Part shown: piece by piece, positions 16,234-25,309 of the stretch
How positions within the stretch are numbered: the first letter of the stretch is position 1
How the letters are laid out: every line of letters starts with the position of its first letter
Origin: Candidatus Methylophosphatis haderslevensis
GTDB lineage: Bacteria > Pseudomonadota > Gammaproteobacteria > Burkholderiales > Rhodocyclaceae
DNA: 64,000 bases
NCBI GenBank assembly: GCA_016711925.1
Contig: JADJSA010000018.1
Coordinates: 186,001 to 250,000, forward strand
Direction of reading: 5' to 3'
Translations under genes and position numbers: made by a program
The notes under the pieces: model-generated
The model's database searches: none
What the model was told of the DNA's origin: nothing
Seen by the model: the letters and a program-made list of their open reading frames with translations, nothing else

Positions 16234-19230
16234 TCAGAAGCGCTCGAAGTCGTTCTCGTCGGATACCGCGACCAGGCGCGATGCGCGAGCGCTCCGGCTG
16301 GCTGTGGGTGCCGCCGATTCCCGCGCGACGGGTTTTGCCCGCTTCGCTTGGCCGCCGTCCTCGATCTTGAAGAAGGCCATCAGGTTTTGCAGCTGGTTGG
16401 CCTGGCCGCCCATTTCTTCTGCGGTGGCGGCGAGTTCCTCGGACGCCGACGCGTTCTGCTGGGTGGCCTTGTTGAGCTGGCCCATGGCGCCATTGATCTG
16501 ACCGACGCCCGACGACTGCTCCTGGCTGGCGGCGGCGATTTCCTGCACCAGATCCGAGGTCTTCTTGATGCTGGGCACCATTTCATCGAGCAGATGACCG
16601 GCCTTCTCGGCCAGTTTCACCGACGAGGAGGCGACCTGTCCGATCTCCTGCGCGGCGACCTGGCTGCGTTCGGCCAGCTTGCGCACTTCCGCCGCCACCA
16701 CCGCGAAGCCCTTGCCGTGCTCGCCGGCGCGGGCCGCCTCGATGGCGGCGTTGAGGGCCAGCAGGTTGGTCTGGTAGGCGATGTCGTCGATGATGCCGAT
16801 CTTCTGGGCGATCTGCTTCATCGCATCGACGGTTTCGGTCACCGCGCCGCCGCCCTCCACCGCCTGTTGCGCCGATTTGGTCGCCATGCCGTCGGTCACC
16901 TTGGCGTTCTCGGTGTTCTGCGAGATCGAGGCGGTCATCTGTTCCATCGACGCCGTGGTTTCCTCGACCGAAGCCGCCTGTTCGCTGGAGCTTTGCGACA
17001 GCGACTGCGCTGTGGCCGACACCTGGCCGGAAGCGCTGGTCAGCGCATCGGCGGCGGTATTGATCTGGCTCACCGTGTCCGACAGCTTGCCGATGGTGCC
17101 GTTGATCGCCTGCTTGAGGGTGTCGAAATCGCCCTGGTAGCTGCGCGTAATGGTTTCCGTCAGGTCGCCATTGGCCATCGCGCCCATCACCCGCTGCACG
17201 TCGTTGATCGGCCCGATCACCGCATCCAGCGTGTCGTTGACACCCTTGACCACGCGCTGGAAGTCGCCCTGGTGCTTGCTGGCGTCGGCGCGGGTTTCCA
17301 GCTTGCCGTCGACGGCGGCCTTGGACAGCATGGCGGCGTCGGCCACCAGCGCGTTGACTGCATCGATACAGGTATTGAGGTTGTTCTTGATGGCGTTGAA
17401 ATCGCCGTTGTAGCTGTCGGTGATCTTCGGCGGGATGTCGCCCTTGGAAATGCGGTCCACGTAGTTGGCGGCGACGTTGAGCGGGCCGATCACGGCGTCC
17501 AGCGTTTCGTTCACGCCCTTGACCACGCGCTGGAAATCGCCCTGGTGTTTGCTGGCGTCGGCACGGGTTTCCAGCTTGCCATCGACCGCCGCCTTGGACA
17601 GCATGGCCGCGTCGGCCACCAGCGCGTTGACTGCATCGATACAGGTATTGAGGTTGTTCTTGATGGCGTTGAAATCGCCGTTGTAGCTGTCGGTGATCTT
17701 GCTCGGGATGTCGCCCTTGGAGATGCGGTCCACATAGTTGGCGGCGACGTTGAGCGGGCCGATCACGGCGTCCAGTGTCTGGTTGATGCCGCACACCATG
17801 TCCTTGAAGCTGTATTGGAACTTGTCCGGATTGGCGCGGGTAGCAAGCTTGCCCTGCACCGCGGCGTCAGCCAGTAACATGATCTCTGCTTGCAGGGACT
17901 GCAGACTGGCCTTGACGGCGTCGATAGCGGCGGTGATTTGTGCCTTCTTGCCGGGCAGGCGGTCCATATCGACCGAGAAGTCGCCGAGCGAGTACTTCTT
18001 GACGATCTCGACGACCTTCATTTTCACGGCAATGTGCGAGGCCACAAGGACGTTGATGCTCGTCGCCATGCCACCATATACGCCGGGGAAGTTCTCGGCC
18101 GGAATGGTTTGATCAATCAGCCCCTTCTCGTGCTGCTCCGCCATCAAGTTTTGCGCGGCGACGAAACCGTTGAAGGTTTCGACCAGGCTGTTGAGGTTGT
18201 TCTTGATGGTGTTGAAATCGCCGTTGTAGGCGTCGGTGATCTTGCTCGGGATGTCGCCCTTGGAGATGCGGTCCACATAATTGGCGGCGACGTTGAGCGG
18301 GCCGATCACGGCGTCCAGCGTTTCGTTCACGCCCTTGACGATGCCCTGGAAATCGCCCTGGTGTTTGGACGCGTCGGCGCGGGTCGCGAGCTTGCCGTCG
18401 ATGGCCGCCTTGACCAGTACCTTGGCGTCGGCCGTCATCGCCTGCACCGATTGCTGGATGGCGCCGACCGAGCGGATCACCTCGCCCACTTCGTCTTTCG
18501 CCTCCGATTTGAGTTCGAAGTCGAAGTCGCCGGCGGCCATCTTCTTCGCCGCATCGACGACGCGGTTCACCGGGCGCGTGATGCTGCGCGTGGCGATGTA
18601 ACCGATCAGCACGCCGAGTATCATCGCAAGCGCCATGGCGCCGACCATCAGGTTGCGGCTATTCTCATAGATGGCGTTGTTGTCGGCGGTACGTTTGGCC
18701 GAAATGTCCTCCTTGATTTTGGTCAGCGCTGTCAATTGGTCGTCGGCCTTGTTCACCGTGGTGCGGAACTCGTCGCCGAACAGATAGGCGGTGGCTTCAC
18801 CCGGCGCCCCGATCGGCTGCTTCATCGCCAGCGCGACCGCCTTGTTGGCAACCTTGACGTATTCGTCCCATATGGCATCGAACTGGCGGATCGCCTCCTT
18901 GCCCTTTTCGGAGTAGTAGCGCGGCTTGGCTTCCTCGTATTCCTTGCGCAGCTTGGCGATCGATTCGTCGAAATTGGCCTTGGCCTTGTCACGCGCCTCC
19001 TGGCTGGGGGCGAGGATGATGTTGCGGATCGCACGGCCGGCGTAGATCAGGTTGATGTTGGCTTCCTTGATGTTTGAGAGGCCGAGCAGTTCCTTCTCGT
19101 AGAGCGCCTGCGAGCCCTCGTTGATGCTCGCCTGGCCGTTGATGCCGACCAGGCCGACGATCACCGCCATGGCGGCGACGATCAGAAAGCCGGCAATGAG
19201 CCGTGAGCCGATGCGTAGATTTGACAACAT
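16234..19230 (-). CDS. Methyl-accepting chemotaxis protein with repeated HAMP-like modules
   Basis: 998 residues from ATG 19230, preceded by AAGGAGAAACTC. Membrane segments at 11-32 and 193-214 enclose a four-helix-bundle ligand domain (SINEGSQALYEKELLGLSNI). A canonical HAMP follows (215-270). Then comes an array of about 90-residue modules with NYVDRISKGDIP(S/P)KITD(A/S)YNGDF and GKL(E/A)TRADASKHQGDFQ. Two of them (residues about 489-579 and 580-670) are almost identical, reflecting a 273-bp DNA repeat. The signalling hairpin reads IAYQTNLLALNAAIEAARAG. The C terminus, NDFERF, resembles a CheR/CheB-docking pentapeptide. Such stacks of HAMP domains are known from cytosolic and poly-HAMP receptors. 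It sits between cheA and cheW. Confidence 0.93.
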   Translation of the reverse strand: MLSNLRIGSRLIAGFLIVAAMAVIVGLVGINGQASINEGSQALYEKELLGLSNIKEANINLIYAGRAIRNIILAPSQEARDKAKANFDESIAKLRKEYEEAKPRYYSEKGKEAIRQFDAIWDEYVKVANKAVALAMKQPIGAPGEATAYLFGDEFRTTVNKADDQLTALTKIKEDISAKRTADNNAIYENSRNLMVGAMALAMILGVLIGYIATRSITRPVNRVVDAAKKMAAGDFDFELKSEAKDEVGEVIRSVGAIQQSVQAMTADAKVLVKAAIDGKLATRADASKHQGDFQGIVKGVNETLDAVIGPLNVAANYVDRISKGDIPSKITDAYNGDFNTIKNNLNSLVETFNGFVAAQNLMAEQHEKGLIDQTIPAENFPGVYGGMATSINVLVASHIAVKMKVVEIVKKYSLGDFSVDMDRLPGKKAQITAAIDAVKASLQSLQAEIMLLADAAVQGKLATRANPDKFQYSFKDMVCGINQTLDAVIGPLNVAANYVDRISKGDIPSKITDSYNGDFNAIKNNLNTCIDAVNALVADAAMLSKAAVDGKLETRADASKHQGDFQRVVKGVNETLDAVIGPLNVAANYVDRISKGDIPPKITDSYNGDFNAIKNNLNTCIDAVNALVADAAMLSKAAVDGKLETRADASKHQGDFQRVVKGVNDTLDAVIGPINDVQRVMGAMANGDLTETITRSYQGDFDTLKQAINGTIGKLSDTVSQINTAADALTSASGQVSATAQSLSQSSSEQAASVEETTASMEQMTASISQNTENAKVTDGMATKSAQQAVEGGGAVTETVDAMKQIAQKIGIIDDIAYQTNLLALNAAIEAARAGEHGKGFAVVAAEVRKLAERSQVAAQEIGQVASSSVKLAEKAGHLLDEMVPSIKKTSDLVQEIAAASQEQSSGVGQINGAMGQLNKATQQNASASEELAATAEEMGGQANQLQNLMAFFKIEDGGQAKRAKPVARESAAPTASRSARASRLVAVSDENDFERF
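17221..17766. repeat. Two 273-bp tandem coding repeats inside the poly-HAMP receptor
   Basis: 17221-17493 and 17494-17766 are nearly identical and in frame (91 codons each). Related but more diverged units lie at 17767-18309. The near identity suggests recent duplication or gene conversion between modules. Confidence 0.85.
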
Positions 19231-19325
19231 GAGTTTCTCCTTTTGTAGCCGCTGATGCTTCGGGGTCATGAAAAAATGGGTGAGTCGGGTTCGATTGTGT
19301 GGCGCGGGACGCGTGGCTGGCCTCG

Positions 19326-21572
19326 TCAGGCGTGGTCCGCCAGCAGCGACATCTCGTGCCTGCGCGTGGCATTGCCGGCGTGCGCGGCCTGCTCCTCGCG
19401 CTTGACGCAGCGGTTGACCAGGGCCTGCACGTCGAGGATCAGGGCGACTTCGCCGCTGCCCAGGATGGTGGAACCGCCGATGCCGCGCATGTTGCGGAAC
19501 AGGCTGCCCAGCGGCTTGATCACGGTCTGGAATTCGCCCAGCAACTGGTCGACCACGATGCCGGCCTTGCGCCCGGCGCATTGCACGACCACCACGTTCT
19601 CGCGCGTCGGCGGATCGCCGGTTACCTCGAACCACTCGCGCAGCCGCACGAACGGCAGCACTTCGCCGCGCAGGTTGATGTAGGTGCGGTCGGCGCTGTC
19701 GGCGTCGAGTTCGATGCACTCCACCACCATGTCGAGCGGAATCACATAGGAGGCCTTGTCCACAGCAGTGAGGAAGCCATCGATGATCGCCAGGGTGAGC
19801 GGCAGGCGGATGGTGAAGGTCGCGCCCTGACCTTCGACCGAGGCCACGTCCACCGTGCCGCGCAAGGCCAGGATGTTGCGTCTGACGACATCCATTCCGA
19901 CACCGCGGCCGGACAGGTTGGAGACTTTCTCCACCGTCGAGAAACCGGGTTCGAAGATGAGGTTCACGATCTCTGCGTCGGACAGCGTCTGCCCGGGCTG
20001 GATCACGCCGCGTTCGAGCGCCTTGGCGGTGATCTTCTCCTTGTTCAGTCCGCCGCCGTCGTCGGAAATTTCAATGACGACGTTGCCCGAATCGTGACGC
20101 GCGTTGAGCGTTACCCGGCCGCAGGCCGGCTTGCCCTGCGCCACGCGCACCGCCGCCGGCTCGATGCCGTGATCGAGCGAATTCCTGACCAGGTGCATCA
20201 GCGGGTCGCCGATCTTCTCGACCACGGTCTTGTCGAGTTCGGTCTCGGCGCCGTTGATGACCAACTCGATTTCCTTGCCGAGTTCCTTGGAAACGTCGCG
20301 CACCACGCGGTTGAAGCGGTGGAAAGTCTCGCCGATCTGCACCATGCGCAATTGCAGCGCCGAGTCGCGGATGTTCTCGACCAGGCGCGAGAGCACTGAA
20401 GTCGATTCGATCAGATCGGTCTTGGCGCTTTTCTGGGCGAGCAGGCTGGCGCTGGCGCCGGCGATCACGAGTTCGCCGACCAGATCGATCAGTTGGTCGA
20501 GCTTGTCGGCCTGCACGCGGATCGTGCGCGCCTCGACCGCCCTCTTCTCGGTCACCGTCGCCTGCTTCTGCGCCGCCGCCTCGACAACTTCCTTCTGGAT
20601 GCTCTTTTGTTCGACCAGGATTTCGCCGATCGGCGGGCCTTTGGGTGGGGCAGGTTCGCCGGATTCGCTGGTTTCGTCCGCAATGCGGCGGGCGATCTCG
20701 CCCTGCAGGCCAAGCCCCTGATCGAGTTCCGCCTGGGTCAGCGCGCCGCAGCGCACGAGGATTTCGCCGAGCCGCAGATTGTCCTCGGGCAGCGACTCGA
20801 TCAGCGCGACATACTCCGAAACCTTGCTCCGCGGCGGCAGGATGTTAAGCGTGCAATCGTCGCGGCAGAACTCGAACACCCGTTCAATGTCTGCCTTCTT
20901 GCCGCGGGTCTGGAAGCGAATCTCGAAACCGAGGTAGCAGGATTCGGGGTCCATCGCCGCAGCGGCCGGCATGGCGTCGGGAATGGTTTCCATCGACACG
21001 ATCTCGCCCTGGCCGGCAAGAAAGCGCAGGAACGACAGCGGGTCCATGCCCTGGCGCAGCACGTTCTGGCCAAAGCGCAGCGAAATATGCCAGGCCTCGG
21101 TGGTCACCGCGCCGCCGCCGCTGGCCACCACGTCATCAACCTGCTCGACCGGAACGCCGTCTTTCGCGGGCTGCGCCACGGCTTCGTTCATGTATCGGGT
21201 CGATAGTTCGGTGGTCAAGGCGTCGCCCTTGGCTTTGAGATCTGCCGGCGGCTCGGCCCGGCCGGCGACCAGCACCTCGAGCAGATCGCCCATGTGATCG
21301 CAGCAGGCGAGCATCACGCTTGCCAGTTCGCCGGTGGCGGTGATCTCTCCATTGCGCAGCCGGTCGAGTACGTTCTCGACCTTGTGCGTGAATGACTCGA
21401 TGTATCGGCACTCGATCACGCCCGAGCCGCCCTTGATTGTGTGCGCGGCGCGGAAGATCGCGTTCAGGTTGTCCTTGTCGTCGGGATTCTGTTCGAGGGT
21501 CAGCAGACCGTCTTCCATCGCGACCAGTTGGTCGCGGCTTTCATTGACGAAGGCGCTGGTCAGTTCATCCAT
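19326..21572 (-). CDS. cheA: Chemotaxis histidine kinase CheA
   Basis: 748 residues. The HPt domain has phospho-accepting His44 in RAAHTIKGGSG. A middle domain of unusual content follows, including two segments with the pattern (L/I)GEILV (about 265-290 and 312-336) that look like the N-terminal domain of GspE-type ATPases. Dimerisation and ATPase boxes are clear: LMHLVRNSLDHGIEP (N), SDDGGGLN (G1), IFEPGFST (F), SGRGVGMDVVRR (G2). The C-terminal CheW-like domain ends near residue 725. It autophosphorylates in response to receptors and phosphorylates CheY and CheB. The STAS gene is 19 bp upstream. Confidence 0.95.
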   Translation of the reverse strand: MDELTSAFVNESRDQLVAMEDGLLTLEQNPDDKDNLNAIFRAAHTIKGGSGVIECRYIESFTHKVENVLDRLRNGEITATGELASVMLACCDHMGDLLEVLVAGRAEPPADLKAKGDALTTELSTRYMNEAVAQPAKDGVPVEQVDDVVASGGGAVTTEAWHISLRFGQNVLRQGMDPLSFLRFLAGQGEIVSMETIPDAMPAAAAMDPESCYLGFEIRFQTRGKKADIERVFEFCRDDCTLNILPPRSKVSEYVALIESLPEDNLRLGEILVRCGALTQAELDQGLGLQGEIARRIADETSESGEPAPPKGPPIGEILVEQKSIQKEVVEAAAQKQATVTEKRAVEARTIRVQADKLDQLIDLVGELVIAGASASLLAQKSAKTDLIESTSVLSRLVENIRDSALQLRMVQIGETFHRFNRVVRDVSKELGKEIELVINGAETELDKTVVEKIGDPLMHLVRNSLDHGIEPAAVRVAQGKPACGRVTLNARHDSGNVVIEISDDGGGLNKEKITAKALERGVIQPGQTLSDAEIVNLIFEPGFSTVEKVSNLSGRGVGMDVVRRNILALRGTVDVASVEGQGATFTIRLPLTLAIIDGFLTAVDKASYVIPLDMVVECIELDADSADRTYINLRGEVLPFVRLREWFEVTGDPPTRENVVVVQCAGRKAGIVVDQLLGEFQTVIKPLGSLFRNMRGIGGSTILGSGEVALILDVQALVNRCVKREEQAAHAGNATRRHEMSLLADHA

Positions 21573-21591
21573 CGTGGTTCCTTTTGATTGT

Positions 21592-21891
21592 TCAGGCGCC
21601 GGCCGGTATGACCAGCGGGTCGCCGAAGACGCCGACCAGATTGCAGAAGTCGAGGGTCTGCTGAACGGCAGAACTGTGGCCGCTGATCGCCAGCGACTTG
21701 CCGCCGCGCGCGGCTTCGCGCTTGACGAGCATCAGGATTTGCAGCCCTGCCGTGTCGATCTCGGCAACGCGCGACAGGTCGAGTTCGAGATTGTCGGTCG
21801 TCCCCAGCGCAGACAGCAGCAGGTCTTTCTGCGCCTGTGCCTGGTAGATCGTCATGTTCTCCTGGATGGCAAGCCGGTTTGCATCGGTCAT
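21592..21891 (-). CDS. STAS-domain protein (anti-sigma-factor-antagonist fold)
   Basis: 99 residues from ATG 21891, which has GAGGA seven bases upstream; a longer frame to 22173 is read-through of the preceding mcp. The STAS core LELDLSRVAEIDTAGLQILMLVKR includes the DTAG switch segment, although the usual phosphorylatable Ser is Thr (DTAG for DSSG). STAS proteins in che clusters are thought to act as phospho-switches on the receptor array or in a partner-switching pathway. It lies between the mcp and cheA. Confidence 0.88.
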   Translation of the reverse strand: MTDANRLAIQENMTIYQAQAQKDLLLSALGTTDNLELDLSRVAEIDTAGLQILMLVKREAARGGKSLAISGHSSAVQQTLDFCNLVGVFGDPLVIPAGA

Positions 21892-21919
21892 CGTGAAGTC
21901 CTCGGAAAGTTGGCGCGGC

Positions 21920-23271
21920 TCAGAACAGTTCGACGTTGCTCGGCTTGGCGGACGCGGCAGGTGCCTGCCCCGGGCCTGCGCGCCGTATGTTGGTAGCCGT
22001 TGCACCGGCCGGCTTCGGCCCGGCGGAACCGGCAGCCTGCTTGTGGGCATCGCGCTGCTGGTCCATGACGTAGTTCGAGAACACATGGTCGAGCTGTTCG
22101 GACAGGGGGACCACCGCGTCCTGGGGCGTGGCACCGGTGCTGCCCTCGAGGATGCCGGCAAGCGATTCGGCATGGCTGTTGAGGCGGCCGATGCCGCCGA
22201 CGACCTGCTCGATCTGCTGGCGCGTCACGTCCTGGAATTGCACGCTCGCCAGCGTGTCCATGAACATCGAACCCAGCCGGGCGCTGCTGTCGTTGATGGT
22301 CGACAGAATCGTCCGCTCGCGTTGCGTGGTGCTCTCGTAGCGTTCGCCAAGCGCGGCGAGTTGCTGCGCGAATTGCTTGAGACTGGCGCGCTCTTCTTCG
22401 ATGTTCGAGCGGGCGAGTTTGTCGGTGAACTGGCTCTCGATGATGCTGGTCACCGAGACGATTCCGTCGTTGATCTTCTTGACCGCGGTTTCTGTCTCGT
22501 GCGAGAGCTTGCGCACTTCATCTGCAACCACCGCAAAGCCGCGCCCGGTCTCGCCGGCGCGGGCGGCTTCGATTGCGGCGTTGAGTGCGAGCAGGTTCGT
22601 CTGCCCGGCGATGTGCTTGATCAGTTCGACCAGCGCCTGCAGCGACTTTGCCTGGCGCACCGCGTCGGCGCTGCGGCGTTCGTCTTCGGCGGCCTCGTCG
22701 ATGTGCTGGGCGATGAAACTTTCCAGCTTGTCGATCAGATCGCGGTTGTCCTCGATCATTTCCGCAGAATTGCGGGCCATGGTCTCCGATTCTGCCGCGG
22801 CAGCGTTCACGAAGTCGTTGAGTTCCGTGGCGACGATGTCGATGGTCTGCAGGCGCGAAACAACGTCGAAGGCGGCCTTTTCGGTCTGCTCGACAACACT
22901 GTTGAGCTGGTTTGTCAGGACGTTGTTGAAGCGCGGGAATTCGCGCAGTTCGGGCAGGGCGACGCGCTGGCAGGCGAAGTCGGTGGGGCAAACCTTCGGT
23001 TGCGCTTCGAGGAGGCTCTGGATGTCCATTCCGTCGCCCTTGCACAGCCACGCGGCGGCGCGGTGCTGGATCGCCATGCACGACAGCAGAGCGGCAAGCA
23101 GGAGCAGGCCGTCGACTGCCGGCTGGCTCAAGCCGATGCGTTGGTCGAGCGCGTGGCGAGCAGGTAGTGCAACAGCATGACGCCAATGCTGACGACGATG
23201 GCGGACCACCCACCGGCGATCAGCGTCCGCCGACGATATTCACGGTATCGTGTTTGGGCGGATGGACTCAT
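21920..23271 (-). pseudogene. Methyl-accepting chemotaxis protein, apparently frameshifted near the N terminus
   Basis: ATG 23271 starts two bases after the cheY stop and gives MSPSAQTRYREYRRRTLI, then a membrane segment (AGGWSAIVVSIGVMLLHYLLA), but meets a stop at 23128. The rest is in another frame: a second hydrophobic stretch (GLLLLAALLSCMAIQH), then MDIQSLLEAQPKVCPTDFAC, the signalling hairpin GQTNLLALNAAIEAARAG and a C terminus NVELF. Joining the two frames by adding one base between about 23130 and 23200 would give a 450-residue membrane receptor with almost no periplasmic domain. If the shift is real, translation could restart at ATG 23031, giving a soluble protein. Confidence 0.75.
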
Positions 23272-23273
23272 GT

Positions 23274-23642
23274 CTACTTGATGACCAGTTTGATCGTGTT
23301 GAGCAGATCATCGGCGGTTGCCGGCTTGACGATCCAGCCCGATGCTCCGGCGGCTTTCGCTTCTGCCTTGCGGCTCTGCTGCGATTCGGTGGTGAGGAAG
23401 AGGATCGGCAGGAACTTGTAGGCCTGGAGGGTGCGTACCTGCTTGATCAGGTCGATGCCGTTCATGCCGGGCATGTTGAGATCGGTGATCAGCAGATCGA
23501 CCTTGACGCCAGCCGCGAATTTCTTCAGCGCTTCTTCGGCACTTGCGGCCTTCTCGACGGCAAAACCTGCTTTGCTGAGAATGCCCGAAACGCTGAGCAG
23601 GATGGTCGTTGAATCGTCGACCAGGAAAATTGTCTTCGGCAT
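23274..23642 (-). CDS. cheY: CheY-like single-domain response regulator
   Basis: 122 residues from ATG 23642 (GGAGT upstream). It has the receiver signatures TIFLVDDSTTILLSV, the phosphoacceptor Asp in LLITDLNMPGMNG, Thr in LFLTTESQQ and Lys in WIVKPA. It is first in the che cluster and likely controls the flagellar motor or, given the receptor-array context, another output. The upstream 437 bp should contain the operon promoter. Confidence 0.93.
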   Translation of the reverse strand: MPKTIFLVDDSTTILLSVSGILSKAGFAVEKAASAEEALKKFAAGVKVDLLITDLNMPGMNGIDLIKQVRTLQAYKFLPILFLTTESQQSRKAEAKAAGASGWIVKPATADDLLNTIKLVIK

Positions 23643-24079
23643 GTTCTGACTACTCCGACTTGGGGACACTCGTATCGAACGGCTTATTTGGTGTTCGCGG
23701 CCGGGGACTCGCACCGGGCAGGGTCAAACGACATGATTCCATCGGCGCTTGGGGGCTCGTGCGGCCGAGCCGGCTCTCGGAACCCGCCCCGTCTTCGCCG
23801 CGACGCGTGGAGTTTGGACTGGCGCATGCCTGTGCGGGATTCGGCAAGTTTGATGACATGTTTTCCGCCCTACGGGGTCATCCTATTGGTGTTGTTCCGA
23901 CACAAGGCTAGCTAACGGCGGTCGACTGGAAAACTGTAGTGGCCGGTAGGAGAAAGTTATTCAGGTTGTGGCCAACTCGCCCGGTCACACGGTCGCCGGC
24001 TCGATCAGTCCCGCGGTAGGCGCACGGTGGTCGTGAGCCTACCGCGGGACTTGAGGAGGACGCGCCCCGGGGGGCGGGA
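23643..24079. other. Intergenic region upstream of the che cluster
   Basis: 437 bp with no credible gene. A sigma-28-type promoter was looked for on the minus strand but no good match was found. The distal end holds a perfect 14-bp inverted repeat (24008-24050) just beyond the transporter gene. Confidence 0.4.
24008..24050 (-). terminator. Strong 14-bp hairpin downstream of the MFS gene
   Basis: GTCCCGCGGTAGGC (24008-24021) is perfectly complementary to GCCTACCGCGGGAC (24037-24050) with a 15-nt loop. It lies about 30 bp beyond the stop of the transporter gene. There is no T-run on either side, so it may slow or stabilise transcript ends rather than act as a classical intrinsic terminator. 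Confidence 0.5.
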
Positions 24080-25309
24080 CTAGATGGGGGGCGACGTCGT
24101 GTGCGGCTTGCCCGCGTAGGCGAAAAAGCAGATCAGCGACAGGCCGAGAAAGCCCGTCATGCCGAGCGCCAGAGTCAGCGTCGAATCCCACAACAGCGGC
24201 ACGAAGAAGGCGGCCGCGAGCGAGGTGACGAGGCTCTGGGCAAAGCTCTGGCAACTGGCCGCCAGGCCACGCTGAGGCAGTTGTTCGAGGCCGAGCAGGG
24301 TCAGGTTGGGCATCGCCAGGGCCATCCCGACGTTGTAGAGCGGAATCGGCAGGATGCTCTGAGGTACGCCGGGCGCCGCGAAGCTGTTGATCAGCACGTT
24401 GAGCAGGGTGGCGCCGACCATGATCGCGAAGGCGATCGACACGGTGCGGATCGGCGTGATCTTGCCGGCCAGCCGCCCCGACAGGAACGAGCCGAACATC
24501 ATGCCCAGCACCGTCGGCACGAACATTGTGGCAAAGCCCTGCGGCGACACGCCGAGATGCTCGATCAGGAACTTCGGCGCGGCGAGCACGTAGAGAAAGA
24601 AGCCGCCGAAATTGAGCGACAGCGCGGTGATCAGCAGCAGGAACTGGCGATGGGTGAAGGCGTGCAGGTAGGCGCGGCCCAGCTTCACCGGATGCAGGCT
24701 GTGGCGCTTGTCTGGCGGCAGGGTTTCCGGCAGCAAGCGCCAGCACAGGCCGAACAGCAGCAGCGCGAACAGCAGCAGGAAGCCGAAGGTCGCCCGCCAG
24801 CCCAGCGCCACATAGATCCAGCCACCGATGACGGGTGCCACCGCCGGCGAGATGGCGAAGATCATCGCCACCCGCGCCATCATCCGTTGGGCCTCCGGAC
24901 CCGCGAGAAGGTCGCGCACGATGGCGCGGCCGACCACCATCCCGGCGCCCGAGGTAATGCCCTGCAGCGCGCGGCCGAACCAGAGCATCTCGATCGAGGG
25001 CGCGACCATGCAGACCGCCGAGGCGCCGGCAAAGCCAAGCAGGCTTACCAGCACCACGATGCGCCGCCCCAGCGCATCGGAAATCGAACCGTGCCACAGT
25101 GTCATGAAGGCGAACGGCGCGAGGTAGGCAGTGAGCGACTGCTGTACCTGCAGGTCGCCGGTGGCGAGCGACCTGGCGATGGTCGGAAAGGCCGGCAGGT
25201 AGGTATCTATCGCGAACGGGCCGATCGCGGCGAGCAGGGCCAGCAGGATGGCGAGTCTGGCGTGGTCCGCTGCGGCGGCTGGCGCTGCGATGGCGAGGTT
25301 TTTCGTCAG
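24080..25309 (-). CDS. Bcr/CflA-family MFS drug exporter, probable CTG start
   Basis: The product has twelve predicted membrane segments with family motifs ALLAAIGPFAIDTYLPAFP near the N terminus, HGSISDALGRR (the MFS loop 2-3 motif) and GRALQGITSGAGMVVGRAIV. The first helix lies upstream of the first ATG (25105), so the start must be further out. There is no in-frame ATG, GTG or TTG there, but a CTG at 25309 overlaps the stop of the preceding gene as CTGA, the exact arrangement of an ATGA coupling site. From it the protein is about 409 residues, the normal size. The substrate is unknown; members export bicyclomycin, chloramphenicol or sulfonamides. Confidence 0.85.
   Translation of the reverse strand: MTKNLAIAAPAAAADHARLAILLALLAAIGPFAIDTYLPAFPTIARSLATGDLQVQQSLTAYLAPFAFMTLWHGSISDALGRRIVVLVSLLGFAGASAVCMVAPSIEMLWFGRALQGITSGAGMVVGRAIVRDLLAGPEAQRMMARVAMIFAISPAVAPVIGGWIYVALGWRATFGFLLLFALLLFGLCWRLLPETLPPDKRHSLHPVKLGRAYLHAFTHRQFLLLITALSLNFGGFFLYVLAAPKFLIEHLGVSPQGFATMFVPTVLGMMFGSFLSGRLAGKITPIRTVSIAFAIMVGATLLNVLINSFAAPGVPQSILPIPLYNVGMALAMPNLTLLGLEQLPQRGLAASCQSFAQSLVTSLAAAFFVPLLWDSTLTLALGMTGFLGLSLICFFAYAGKPHTTSPPI

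Noticed and set aside
16348..19077. Long plus-strand frames opposite the poly-HAMP receptor
   Set aside because: Their apparent internal repeats only mirror the receptor's repeated modules on the other strand.
23643..24000. Sigma-28 flagellar promoter upstream of cheY
   Set aside because: No TAAA / GCCGATAA pair with proper spacing was found on the minus strand.
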